A stretch of DNA of 64,000 nucleotides from Candidatus Schneideria nysicola. Its GTDB lineage: Bacteria; Pseudomonadota; Gammaproteobacteria; Enterobacterales; Enterobacteriaceae. Made by a program: the position numbers and the translations under genes. Each line of letters begins with the position of its first letter. Position 1 is the first letter of the stretch. Shown here piece by piece: positions 1-9,257 of this stretch. The DNA is taken from assembly GCF_019923565.1 (NCBI RefSeq), contig NZ_CP074435.1, positions 33,089 through 97,088 on the forward strand, read 5' to 3'. The notes below the pieces were generated by a model. It did no database searches. It worked only from the letters and a program-made list of their open reading frames with translations, and was not told the DNA's origin.

Positions 1-1397
1 TTAATTGGCTCTATCCCTTTCTAGATCATTGGCTTATATTAACTGGGAATGGTAATAATGGTGGAGATGGTTATATTCTTGCTATGTTAGCATTATCTGT
101 TGGAAAAAAAGTAACAGTATTATCTTGTTGTACAGAAGATCGTATCTTTACACCTTTATCATCTCCTCATGCTACACAAGCTAAAAATAACTGGATAAAT
201 ATGAATCAAAATATTTTGACTTATGATGCTCCTTGGCCACAAGTAGATATTATTATTGATGCATTATTGGGAATAGGTTTAAGAGATGCTCCAAATGTTC
301 TATATTCCTCTTTAATTAAAAAGGCAAATAGTTATTCTATAAAAAATTCTGTACCCATTTTTTCTTTGGATATTCCTTCTGGTTTAATGGCGAAAACAGG
401 AACCATTCCTGGTGATGTTATTCAAGCAACTCATACCCAAACTTTTATTGCAATTAAAACTGGTTTATTAATTGGAAAAGCAAGAAGTGTAGTTGGACAA
501 CTACACTTTGATGACTTAGGTTCTAATAAATTATTAGTTAAGAAAAAATCAGGAATAAGACGTCTAACAACAAAAAGCTTATTAAAATGGATACCATCTA
601 GAGATCCTTGTTGTCATAAAGGAAATAATGGTCGTTTATTAATCATAGGAGGAGATTATGGTTTAGCTGGATCAGTCTTAATAGCAGGTGAGGCGGCATT
701 ACGTTCTGGTGCAGGATTAGTACAAATATTAACAAGAGAATCTCATATATCTGGATTTCTTTCCAGAAGACCTGAATTAATAGTAAGAAAATTAACTAAT
801 TCTTCTCTTGAAAATGCATTATCTTGGTCAGATATTATTCTAATAGGTCCAGGATTAGGAATAGATAAATGGGGTAAGAATGCTCTATCTATATTAGAAA
901 ATTATGATAAACCTATGTTATGGGATGCTGATGCTTTAAATTTACTTTCATTATATCCTAATAAAAATAATAATAGAATTATTACTCCACATTTAGGAGA
1001 AGCAGCAAGATTATTAAATCTAAATGTTTCTCAAATAGAAACGAATTATATTCTTTCTATTAACAATTTATATAAATATTATGGAGGTGTTGTAGTATTA
1101 AAAAGTGCTGGAACATTGATTCTAGAGAAGAATCATTTATCTATCGTAGATGTAGGAAATGCTAGTATGGCTTCTGGTGGAATGGGTGACTTATTATCAG
1201 GAATTATATGTGGATTGTTATCACAAAATTTCTCATTATATGACTCTGCATGTATTGGATGTATTATTCATGGTTCTGCAGCAGATAATTTAGCAAAAGA
1301 AAAAGGAATACGAGGTATATTAGCAACAGATTTATTAAATAATATATATAAATTTATTAATATTAATGATATTAATAAATTAAAATTAAAAATATGA
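1..1397 (+). CDS. nnr: Bifunctional NAD(P)HX epimerase / ADP-dependent dehydratase Nnr, 5' partial
   Basis: Repairs hydrated NADH and NADPH: an N-terminal epimerase domain feeds a C-terminal ADP-dependent dehydratase. The frame is open from base 3, and the epimerase motif GNGNNGGDGY lies upstream of the first Met (base 84), so the gene enters from the left edge. The C-terminal domain is complete, with NGRLLIIGGDYG near codon 210 and the dehydratase signature SGGMGDLLSG near codon 385. E. coli Nnr is about 515 aa; roughly 465 are visible. The stop overlaps the tsaE start (ATGA), as in the E. coli nnr-tsaE pair, so the two are probably co-transcribed. The missing N-terminus lies outside the window. 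Confidence 0.93.
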   Translation, partial: NWLYPFLDHWLILTGNGNNGGDGYILAMLALSVGKKVTVLSCCTEDRIFTPLSSPHATQAKNNWINMNQNILTYDAPWPQVDIIIDALLGIGLRDAPNVLYSSLIKKANSYSIKNSVPIFSLDIPSGLMAKTGTIPGDVIQATHTQTFIAIKTGLLIGKARSVVGQLHFDDLGSNKLLVKKKSGIRRLTTKSLLKWIPSRDPCCHKGNNGRLLIIGGDYGLAGSVLIAGEAALRSGAGLVQILTRESHISGFLSRRPELIVRKLTNSSLENALSWSDIILIGPGLGIDKWGKNALSILENYDKPMLWDADALNLLSLYPNKNNNRIITPHLGEAARLLNLNVSQIETNYILSINNLYKYYGGVVVLKSAGTLILEKNHLSIVDVGNASMASGGMGDLLSGIICGLLSQNFSLYDSACIGCIIHGSAADNLAKEKGIRGILATDLLNNIYKFININDINKLKLKI

Positions 1398-1876
1398 ATA
1401 TAAAAAATATAAATATAGATATACTAAATAAAAAACAAGCTATTGATTTAGGAAAAGCTATAGCTTGTTTTTGTTATGCTCCCTGTATTATTTATCTTAG
1501 TGGAAAAATTGGCATTGGAAAAACTACATTCTGTAATGGTTTTTTACAAGCTATAGGATATACTGGTAATGTAAAAAGTCCTACTTATAATATATTTGAA
1601 AAATATATATTTTCTCATATTTTAATATATCATATTGATCTTTATCGCATACAATATGCGGAAGAATTAGAATTTATTGGAATAAGAGATTTTTTTTGTC
1701 AAAAATCTATTTACTTGATAGAATGGCCCAAATTTGAAAAAATATTACCACAAGCAGATATATCTCTATTATTTGAATATAAAGATAATAGTTTAATTCG
1801 AACAGTCAATTTGTTAGGAATGACTTTAAAAGGCCAAAAAATCTTATCTTCTTTTAATAAGAAGATAAGATATTAA
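1394..1876 (+). CDS. tsaE: tRNA t6A37 threonylcarbamoyladenosine synthase ATPase TsaE
   Basis: ATPase subunit of the TsaBDE complex that makes t6A at position 37 of ANN-decoding tRNAs. A Walker A loop, GKIGIGKTT, is at residues 37-45, followed by the family's KSPTY motif near residue 62 and a YHIDLYR segment near residue 80. At 160 aa it is close to the E. coli length (153). The start overlaps nnr by four bases. In E. coli amiB follows before mutL; here amiB is absent and mutL starts 50 nt downstream. The last 35 nt of the gene form a strong hairpin, described separately. Confidence 0.93.
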   Translation: MNIKNINIDILNKKQAIDLGKAIACFCYAPCIIYLSGKIGIGKTTFCNGFLQAIGYTGNVKSPTYNIFEKYIFSHILIYHIDLYRIQYAEELEFIGIRDFFCQKSIYLIEWPKFEKILPQADISLLFEYKDNSLIRTVNLLGMTLKGQKILSSFNKKIRY

Positions 1877-1885
1877 TATCTTATC
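1841..1885 (+). other. Three-arm alternative hairpin at the tsaE 3' end / mutL leader
   Basis: A perfect 13-bp stem (1841-1853 with 1859-1871, 5-nt loop) lies in the last codons of tsaE. Its right arm is also the left half of a perfect 22-bp palindrome (1864-1885). The sequence ATCTTATC therefore occurs on both sides of GATAAGAT, and either copy can pair with it, but not both. No T-run follows, so it is not a standard intrinsic terminator. It may act as an RNA processing or stability element, or it may be a by-product of A+T bias. Confidence 0.5.
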
Positions 1886-1926
1886 CATCCGTTCTAATTG
1901 TAGACTAGTAAATATCTAACTATCTT

Positions 1927-3687
1927 ATGTCATTTATTCAGATACTTCCACCAAAAGTTGTTAAATGTATTGCTGCAGGTGAATCAATACAATATCCTAC
2001 TTCTATTGTAAAAGAACTTTTAGAAAATAGTCTAGATGCTAATGCTACATCTATTTATATTGATATTGAGTGTGGAGGAAATAAATCGATTTGTATTCGT
2101 GATAATGGACATGGTATTAACAAATCAGAGATGAAAATTGCACTAGCACGTCATGCCACTAGTAAAATTCGTCAATTTGATGATTTAAAAATAATTAAGA
2201 GTATGGGATTTAGAGGTGAAGCTTTATCAAGTATTAGTGCCATATCAAGATTATCTTTAACATCACGTCCACCGAATCAAAATGAAGCATGGAAGATATA
2301 TTGTGAAGGAGGAAATACTACTGATATTTTTCCTACTGCTCATCCTATTGGAACTTCAATAGAAGTATTAGATATATTTTATAATATACCCGTAAAACGC
2401 AAAATTCTTCGCACAGATAAAACAGAATTTACACACATTACTACACTCGTCCGTTGTATTGCTTTAGCTTGGTTTAATGTAACATTTATTTTACGACATC
2501 ACAAAGAAGTTATACATCATTATAAATTAGCTAAAACAGAAAAAGAATATTTACTTCGATTAAATTCTTTATGTGGTTCAACATTTACTAAAAACAGTAT
2601 ATCCATCTATAAAAAGGAAGAGGATATTATTATTAAAGGATGGATAATCAATCCTACTGTCACCATTACTTCTAATATACAATATATTTATATTAATAAA
2701 AGAATGGTAAAAGATTTATTAATTAATCATGCTGTTTGTCAAGCATTTTATCATTTTTCATTGAAAAAACCATCTTATATATTATATCTAGATATAGATC
2801 CAAATTTAATAGATATTAATATACATCCTAATAAAAAAAGTATAAAATTTTATCAAGAAAGAGTTATACATCATTTGATCTATCAAGCGATATTCTATTC
2901 TTTAAAAAATTCTGCAATTTATTTTCCTATAAAGTCAATTCGTACTGAGAAAGAAACATCAGACTTCATTCAATGGCAATTAGAACAAAAACAAAAATTA
3001 ATTTTACCACATTCTAATTCTTTACAATATCAAACACAAGATCAAAAAAATAAAAAAAATTTACCAGAAAATTTTCTTAAAATGAATAACAAAAGATTAG
3101 GTAGAATTTTAACTATTTTAAAACCTTGTTATGCATTAATAGAATCTTTTGAAAAAATATACTTATTTTCTTTATCTAAAGCAGAATCTTATCTTATTAC
3201 AATGTTTTTGAATTCAACATATGAAAATAATCCATATAATTCTATTCATCGTTTGATTATTCCAATAAGAATCCCTTTACGAATAGAAGAAATAAAAATA
3301 TTAAAAAATCATGAAAATTTATTGAAAAATATGGGATTTTTAATCACAATAGATGAAAATGGAGCTCAATTAAAAGGATTACCATCTTCACTTAGACAAA
3401 TAAATAATTTACAAAATTTTATAATAGATTTTTTAAAATATATTTATTCACAATCATATGATATTCTTCTATATAAGAATAAACTTCTACAGAAAAATGC
3501 TGTAAATTGGATTATAAATTGGATAGAATCTCATACTACTCATTGGAATTATTTTAAAGCGATTGATTTATTTTATAAAATTGAACTTTTTTTTCCAAAT
3601 TGGATTCATACACCTCCTCCAAATATTATAGTAACATTAAATATAGAATCTGCTATTGATTCGCTACGAAATAATAATGATATATAA
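1927..3687 (+). CDS. mutL: DNA mismatch repair protein MutL
   Basis: GHKL-family ATPase that links MutS mismatch recognition to downstream excision. The N-terminal ATPase shows the expected motifs: ELLENSLDAN near residue 36, DNGHGI near residue 59 and GFRGEALSSI near residue 95. A variable Lys- and Asn-rich linker (about 335-385) leads to the C-terminal dimerisation domain. Length 586 aa versus 615 in E. coli. Like other gammaproteobacterial MutL proteins it shows no obvious metal-binding endonuclease motif. Its 3' end overlaps the miaA start by 11 bp, matching E. coli order. Whether mutS and mutH survive cannot be judged here. Confidence 0.95.
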   Translation: MSFIQILPPKVVKCIAAGESIQYPTSIVKELLENSLDANATSIYIDIECGGNKSICIRDNGHGINKSEMKIALARHATSKIRQFDDLKIIKSMGFRGEALSSISAISRLSLTSRPPNQNEAWKIYCEGGNTTDIFPTAHPIGTSIEVLDIFYNIPVKRKILRTDKTEFTHITTLVRCIALAWFNVTFILRHHKEVIHHYKLAKTEKEYLLRLNSLCGSTFTKNSISIYKKEEDIIIKGWIINPTVTITSNIQYIYINKRMVKDLLINHAVCQAFYHFSLKKPSYILYLDIDPNLIDINIHPNKKSIKFYQERVIHHLIYQAIFYSLKNSAIYFPIKSIRTEKETSDFIQWQLEQKQKLILPHSNSLQYQTQDQKNKKNLPENFLKMNNKRLGRILTILKPCYALIESFEKIYLFSLSKAESYLITMFLNSTYENNPYNSIHRLIIPIRIPLRIEEIKILKNHENLLKNMGFLITIDENGAQLKGLPSSLRQINNLQNFIIDFLKYIYSQSYDILLYKNKLLQKNAVNWIINWIESHTTHWNYFKAIDLFYKIELFFPNWIHTPPPNIIVTLNIESAIDSLRNNNDI

Positions 3688-4705
3688 AAATATAAATAAT
3701 ACTACAATCCCATTAGCTATATTTTTAATGGGAACTACTGCTTCTAATAAAACTAAACTTGCAATAGAATTATTTCATAAAATCAAAGAGATAGAAATTA
3801 TTAGTGTTGATTCTGTTAAAATATATAAAGGGATGGATATTGGTACTGCTAAATTAAGTCATCAAGAAAGAAAAGTAATTAATCCATTATTAATAGATAT
3901 TCTTGATCCTAGTGAATCTTATTCAGTAGCAAATTTTTATCATGATGCACTTTTTGAGATGAAAAGGATCACAGAATTAGGTAGAATTCCTTTATTAGTG
4001 GGTGGTACATTACTTTACTTTAAAGTTCTGTTAGAAGGGTTACATTCTGCACTCCCTAAAAAAAATATTGAAATACGTGAATATCTTAAAAATAAAGCAA
4101 AATTAAGAGGATGGAAAAAACTCTATCAATATTTAGAAGAAATTGATCCAATTATAGCAAAACACATTCATCCAAATGATATTCAAAGACTCTCTAGAGC
4201 TTTAGAAGTGTTCTTAATATCAGGTAAAACAGTAACAGAATTAATAAATACTCACCCTAAATTCGTACTGCCATATAAAGTATATCAATTTATTATGGTC
4301 CCATCAGATCGTTTACATTTACAAAAGCGTATAGAAAATCGATTTTATAAAATGTTATTTAATGGATTTGAAAATGAAGTATATACACTATTTACTCGTG
4401 GTGATTTAAATCAAAATATGTCATCTATTCGTTCTATTGGATATCGACAAATGTGGGAATATTTATCTAATGAAATAAATTATGACTTCATGGTGAATTC
4501 TGTAATTAGTGCAACAAAAAAATTTGCTAAAAGACAAATAACCTGGTTAAAAAGTTGGAAAGAAGCATATTGGCTGAGTAATAATGATATTGAAAAAAAT
4601 ATTAATGAAATTTTATCTTTTCTAAAAAAAGAAAAGAATTGGCTTGTTATTTTCTTTTTAAAATTGATGCCATTTAAAATTTATGCAGCAATATTTTTAT
4701 ACTAA
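3677..4705 (+). CDS. miaA: tRNA dimethylallyltransferase MiaA, with altered P-loop
   Basis: Transfers a dimethylallyl group to A37 of tRNAs reading UNN codons. SVDSVKIYKGMDIGTAK, DPSESYSVANF, RIPLLVGGT and the C-terminal KRQITWL segment are all family landmarks. I chose the ATG at 3677 because homology to E. coli starts there; an upstream TTG adds seven unrelated residues. Two oddities: the P-loop usually reads GPTASGKT but here reads GTTASNKT, so the last Gly is Asn (codon 3746-3748). The C-terminus also carries a hydrophobic extension of about 25 residues, giving 342 aa versus 316. The rest of the fold looks intact, so the family call is firm, but activity is uncertain. Confidence 0.92.
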   Translation: MIYKNINNTTIPLAIFLMGTTASNKTKLAIELFHKIKEIEIISVDSVKIYKGMDIGTAKLSHQERKVINPLLIDILDPSESYSVANFYHDALFEMKRITELGRIPLLVGGTLLYFKVLLEGLHSALPKKNIEIREYLKNKAKLRGWKKLYQYLEEIDPIIAKHIHPNDIQRLSRALEVFLISGKTVTELINTHPKFVLPYKVYQFIMVPSDRLHLQKRIENRFYKMLFNGFENEVYTLFTRGDLNQNMSSIRSIGYRQMWEYLSNEINYDFMVNSVISATKKFAKRQITWLKSWKEAYWLSNNDIEKNINEILSFLKKEKNWLVIFFLKLMPFKIYAAIFLY

Positions 4706-4748
4706 ATTTTACTTTTTTAATGATTGAAATAATAAAGGCTAAAATAAC

Positions 4749-5021
4749 ATGTCAAAAAGAGAATCTTTACAAAATCCATTCCTAAATACACTACGTCGAG
4801 AACGTATTCCCGTTTCCATTTATTTAGTAAATGGAATTAAATTACAGGGACAAATCGAATCTTTTGATCAGTTTGTCATTTTATTAAAAAATACGGGAAG
4901 TCAAATAGTTTACAAACATGCTATTTCCACTATTGTTCCATTACATGCCATTATTCATAATAATAATATAAATAGTACTAATCCTGATAATAAGGAAAAT
5001 ACCACCTCTAATAAAAAATAA
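4749..5021 (+). CDS. hfq: RNA chaperone Hfq
   Basis: Hexameric Sm-like RNA-binding protein that pairs small RNAs with mRNAs. Residues 1-66 follow E. coli Hfq almost exactly: the Sm1 region [20 protein letters not shown], then [17 protein letters not shown] and the Sm2 motif YKHAIST. The tail is short and Asn-rich, and the total is 90 aa versus 102. miaA-hfq order is ancestral; hflX, which normally follows, is missing. Keeping Hfq suggests some sRNA-based control remains, although no sRNA gene was recognised in the window. Confidence 0.97.
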   Translation: MSKRESLQNPFLNTLRRERIPVSIYLVNGIKLQGQIESFDQFVILLKNTGSQIVYKHAISTIVPLHAIIHNNNINSTNPDNKENTTSNKK

Positions 5022-5087
5022 TATTCTTCTATATATCTTGTTTAATAATCACCATCCATCTTATTTATTAATTAATGGAGTCAAAAC

Positions 5088-6269
5088 ATGGAGTGGAATC
5101 ATACCAATAATCAGGGTAATGACCGTGACCCATGGGGTAATCAAAGTCATAAAGAAACAATAAAAAGTCGTAAAGAAAAATCTATCAATATAGAATCTAT
5201 TCAGAGAATAAGAGAAAAATTACGTTACTTTTTTAGTAAAAAAAATAAAAACGCTACAAATAAATCATTACAACAGAATCGACATCTTAGTTATATTATA
5301 ACTGCAGTCATCGTTGCTTGGATAGGAAGTGGTTTTTATACTATTAAAGAAGCTGAAAAAGGGGTTGTACTTCGCTTCGGAAAATTTAATCGTTTAGTTC
5401 AACCAGGTTTAAATTGGAAACCTACGTTTATTGATACGGTAACAGCAGTTAATATAGAATCTGTCAGAGAAATTGCAGCTTGTGGTATTATGCTAACTTC
5501 TGATGAAAATGTAGTCAAAGTAGAAATGAATGTACAGTATCGTATAACCAATCCGAGATTTTATTTATTTAGTGTAATTAATGCAGATAATAGTTTACAT
5601 CAAGCTACAGATAGTGCATTAAGAGGGATAATAGGTAAATATACTATGGATAAAATTTTAACGGAAGGTCGCACTATTGTGCGTAGCGATACACAACGTG
5701 TACTAGAAGAGATTATACAGCCCTATAATATAGGGATAGATTTATTAGATGTAAATTTTCAATTAGCACGTCCTCCTGAAGAGGTAAAGGCAGCTTTTGA
5801 TGATGCTATTGCAGCTCGAGAAAATGAGCAACAATATATAAGAGAAGCTGAAGCTTATGCTAATGAAGTTAGACCTCGTGCTAACGGTAAAGCACAACGT
5901 ATTTTAGAAGAAGGAAGAGCTTATAAAGTAAGAACGATATTAGAAGCAAAAGGAGAAATAGAGCGTCTATCTAAACTTTTACCGGAATATAATCTTGCTC
6001 CTTCTATTACTAAAGAACGTCTTTACATTCAAACGATGGAAAAAATATTAAATTGTACAAAAAAAGTTATTGTTGATGATACTAATAATCTTCTTATAAT
6101 GTCTCTTGATAAATTACTACAAAATAAAAATGATGATAGTAATATAAATAATAATCAGATATTTCTTCATGATAGTAGTCCTCCTAAAAATTATAAGAAG
6201 GAAAGTAATTCAAAAAATAATACTATTAGAAATATAGCAAGAGATCGGTTTATCGAAAGGAGTAATTAA
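5088..6269 (+). CDS. hflK: FtsH modulator HflK, band-7/SPFH protein
   Basis: Inner-membrane SPFH protein that forms a large complex with HflC and modulates FtsH proteolysis. The N-terminus keeps the Asn- and Gly-rich cytoplasmic segment ending in DPWGNQS. One membrane segment (about residues 65-82) precedes the SPFH domain, which has the family motif GVVLRFGKF near residue 95, followed by a Glu- and Ala-rich coiled coil (about 240-290). Length 393 aa versus 419 in E. coli. It starts after a weak GGAG and its TAA overlaps the hflC ATG (TAATG), indicating translational coupling. Confidence 0.95.
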   Translation: MEWNHTNNQGNDRDPWGNQSHKETIKSRKEKSINIESIQRIREKLRYFFSKKNKNATNKSLQQNRHLSYIITAVIVAWIGSGFYTIKEAEKGVVLRFGKFNRLVQPGLNWKPTFIDTVTAVNIESVREIAACGIMLTSDENVVKVEMNVQYRITNPRFYLFSVINADNSLHQATDSALRGIIGKYTMDKILTEGRTIVRSDTQRVLEEIIQPYNIGIDLLDVNFQLARPPEEVKAAFDDAIAARENEQQYIREAEAYANEVRPRANGKAQRILEEGRAYKVRTILEAKGEIERLSKLLPEYNLAPSITKERLYIQTMEKILNCTKKVIVDDTNNLLIMSLDKLLQNKNDDSNINNNQIFLHDSSPPKNYKKESNSKNNTIRNIARDRFIERSN

Positions 6270-7204
6270 TGCGTAATACTATTATTCTAATTTTTACTAT
6301 GCTGTTTTTAGGATTATATAGCATGTTCTTTGTAGTAAAAGAAGGTCAAAAAGGAATAGTATTACGATTTGGAAAAGTAATACGTGATGATGAAAAAAAT
6401 CCTATTATCTATAATCCTGGATTACATATTAAGTATCCAATGATTGATACGGTCAAGAATCTTGACGCACGTATACAAACTATGGAAAATCAAGCTGATC
6501 GTTTTGTAACATTAGAAAAAAAAGACTTAATTATCGATTCCTATATTAAATGGAGAATTAGTGATTTTAGTCGTTATTATTTAGCAACAGGAGGAGGAGA
6601 TATATCACAAGCAGAAATTTTATTAAAAAGAAAATTTTCTGATCGTTTACGTTCTGAATTAGGAAAACTTGATGTAAAAAGTATTGTAACAGATTTTAGA
6701 AATAAATTGATGGCAGATATACGTGAATCACTCAATTATGGAACCTCTGAAAATTATACAAGAGAACATTTTAATACCGAAAATAACCTCAATAGTATGG
6801 CAGTATTAGGAATACAAGTGATAGATGTACGTATTAAACAAATTAATTTACCTACTGAAGTATCTGATGCAATATATCAGCGAATGCGTGCAGAACGTGA
6901 AGCAGTAGCTCGTTATCATAGATCACAAGGTCAAGAAGAAGCAGAAAAATTAAGAGCATTGGCTGATTATGAAGTCACTCGTATTTTAGCAGAAGCTGAA
7001 CATCAATCTTTAATTATTAAAGGAGATGCAGATGCAGAAACAGCTAAATTATATGCGAAGGCCTTTTCTGATTATCCGGAATTTTATTCTTTTATTCGAA
7101 GATTAAGAGCTTATGAAAATAGTTTTAATAAAAGAGAAGATATTATGATATTGAAGTTAAATAATAATTTCTTACCTTTTATGAATATAAAACAAGATTA
7201 TTAA
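6269..7204 (+). CDS. hflC: FtsH modulator HflC, band-7/SPFH protein
   Basis: Partner of HflK in the periplasm-facing complex around FtsH. An N-terminal membrane anchor (about residues 4-22) is followed by VKEGQKGIVLRFGKV and then the coiled coil with MRAEREAVARYHRSQGQEEA near residue 205. At 311 aa it is slightly shorter than E. coli HflC (334). It is coupled to hflK by a one-base overlap. Downstream, where E. coli has yjeT and purA, topA follows after four bases, so this junction is derived. Confidence 0.96.
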   Translation: MRNTIILIFTMLFLGLYSMFFVVKEGQKGIVLRFGKVIRDDEKNPIIYNPGLHIKYPMIDTVKNLDARIQTMENQADRFVTLEKKDLIIDSYIKWRISDFSRYYLATGGGDISQAEILLKRKFSDRLRSELGKLDVKSIVTDFRNKLMADIRESLNYGTSENYTREHFNTENNLNSMAVLGIQVIDVRIKQINLPTEVSDAIYQRMRAEREAVARYHRSQGQEEAEKLRALADYEVTRILAEAEHQSLIIKGDADAETAKLYAKAFSDYPEFYSFIRRLRAYENSFNKREDIMILKLNNNFLPFMNIKQDY

Positions 7205-7208
7205 TCTT

Positions 7209-9257
7209 ATGCGCTATCTAGTTATTGTAGAATCTCCAACAAAATCAAAAACTATTTCTAAATATTTAGGAAAAAATTATATTGTAAAATCTACTATGGG
7301 ACATGTTCGCGATATTCCTAATAAATTTATCAAAAATAAATCGAATTTTAGTAATATTGGAAGTAATATTGGAATTGAACCTTATAATAAATGGTTTGCA
7401 CATTATTTGATTTTACCTGATAAACAAACAATTGTAAATAATATAAAAAAACTCTCTAATACCGTTAATCATATTTATCTTGCTACAGATATGGATAGAG
7501 AAGGTGAAGCTATTGCTTGGCATTTAAAATTTATACTTGGTGAGCAAAATAGATATAGTAGGATACTATTTAATGAAATTACTGAAAAATCTATAAAAGA
7601 AGCTTTTAATAATCCGATTGATATTAATATTAATAAGGTCCATGCTCAACAAACCAGACGTTTTATGGATCGTATAGTTGGATATATGATTTCTCCTTTA
7701 TTATGGAAAAAAATTTCTCCTGGATTATCTGCTGGAAGAGTACAGTCGGTTGCAGTAAGATTGATAGTAGATAGAGAAAGAGAGATTAGATTATTTGTTC
7801 CTAAGGAAAACTGGAAACTCTATGTAAGATTAGAAACTCATGAGAATCATTCTATCTTAGCAAAAATAACTCATTATAATGGTACAAGATTTGAACCTGA
7901 TAATAAAGAAAAAATTCAATCAGCTACTATAATACTTAAAAAGAGTAATTTTTATGTTAGCAATATAAAGAAACAATCTATTTTAAGTAAATCCTTAGCA
8001 CCTTTCACTACCTCTACCTTACAACAAAGTGCTAGTATTTTATTGGGTTATAATGTGAATAAGACCATGTTAATAGCACAACAACTATATGAACTTGGAT
8101 ATATTAGTTATATACGTACTGATTCTACTCATATTAATCAAGATACCATAAAAATGGCACGTCATTATATTTTTAATTCTTTCGGTCAAAATTATCTCCC
8201 TGATAATCCTAATATATATTATAATAAAAGACAATGCATACAAGAAGCACACGAGGCTATTCGACCATCAGATATTAATATTACATTAAATCATCCTAAA
8301 ATTGTAAAATTCAATCATGATATGAAAAATCTTTATCAATTAATTTGGTCTAGATTTATTGCTTCTCAAGTTGTACCTGCTCAATATGAAAGAACATTAT
8401 TAACTATTTATACAAAAAATTTTCAGTTACTTGCAGAGGAAGATCAATTACGATTCGATGGATGGACTAGAATTTTACCAATACTCTCTTCAGTATCTAC
8501 TTTAAAAAAAAGAGTTGATTCTTCTTCTAATCATGATTTATCTTCAATCCAATCAAATTCTATTTTAAAATTAAATAAAGTCATATCGAAAAAAACAATG
8601 AGTAAACCTCCATTACGTTATAGTGAGGCTTCCTTAGTGAAGGAACTAGAAAAAAGAGGAATTGGTAGACCTTCTACTTATAGTGCTATTCTTTCAACCA
8701 TAAAAAAAAGGGGTTATGTTCGTTTAGAAAATAAAGTATTTTATACTAATAAAATTGGTGAGATTGTAAATGATAGGCTTGTTGAAAACTTTCCAGAATT
8801 AATGAACTATAATTTTACGGCAGATATGGAGAATACTCTAGATGAAATAGCTTCAAATAAAAAAATTTGGCGTAATGTACTTGATAATTTTTTTGAAAAA
8901 TTTTGCCAACAGCTTCACAAAGCGGAAAAAAATCCTAATTTAGGAGGAATGTGTTTAAATCTAATTAATTCAACTAATATAAAATGCTCTTTTTGTGAGA
9001 AAAAAATGGGATTAATTACTATTAATACAGGGACATTTATTCAATGTTTAGGATATACAAGAATTCCAAAAATTTGCAAAAATAGTAAATTATTATTGAT
9101 TCAAAAAAGAAAAAGAATGGTTTTAAATCCTCTGTTATGTCCAAAATGTCATATAAGAATGGACGATTATTTGATCGATCATACAAAACTATATATTTCT
9201 ATATGTAGTAATTATCCCATGTGTAAAGAATACTTTTTTGAACATTCCATTATTTGA
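7209..9257 (+). CDS. topA: DNA topoisomerase I, shortened C-terminus
   Basis: Type IA topoisomerase that relaxes negative supercoils. The Toprim domain has VESPTKSKTI at residues 7-16 and the acidic motif DMDREGEAIAW near residue 96. The active-site Tyr lies in SYIRTDST near residue 302. Only part of the C-terminal zinc-ribbon region remains: one CxxC...C cluster near residue 598 and a second CPKC cluster near residue 645. E. coli TopA has 865 aa and more C-terminal repeats; this one has 682, as in other reduced genomes. The last 8 bp overlap the convergent mdfA gene. Confidence 0.95.
   Translation: MRYLVIVESPTKSKTISKYLGKNYIVKSTMGHVRDIPNKFIKNKSNFSNIGSNIGIEPYNKWFAHYLILPDKQTIVNNIKKLSNTVNHIYLATDMDREGEAIAWHLKFILGEQNRYSRILFNEITEKSIKEAFNNPIDININKVHAQQTRRFMDRIVGYMISPLLWKKISPGLSAGRVQSVAVRLIVDREREIRLFVPKENWKLYVRLETHENHSILAKITHYNGTRFEPDNKEKIQSATIILKKSNFYVSNIKKQSILSKSLAPFTTSTLQQSASILLGYNVNKTMLIAQQLYELGYISYIRTDSTHINQDTIKMARHYIFNSFGQNYLPDNPNIYYNKRQCIQEAHEAIRPSDINITLNHPKIVKFNHDMKNLYQLIWSRFIASQVVPAQYERTLLTIYTKNFQLLAEEDQLRFDGWTRILPILSSVSTLKKRVDSSSNHDLSSIQSNSILKLNKVISKKTMSKPPLRYSEASLVKELEKRGIGRPSTYSAILSTIKKRGYVRLENKVFYTNKIGEIVNDRLVENFPELMNYNFTADMENTLDEIASNKKIWRNVLDNFFEKFCQQLHKAEKNPNLGGMCLNLINSTNIKCSFCEKKMGLITINTGTFIQCLGYTRIPKICKNSKLLLIQKRKRMVLNPLLCPKCHIRMDDYLIDHTKLYISICSNYPMCKEYFFEHSII

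Noticed and set aside
9005..9257. Possible frameshift or pseudogenisation of the topA 3' end
   Set aside because: The frame is open with recognisable zinc-ribbon cysteines; a shortened C-terminus is common in reduced genomes.
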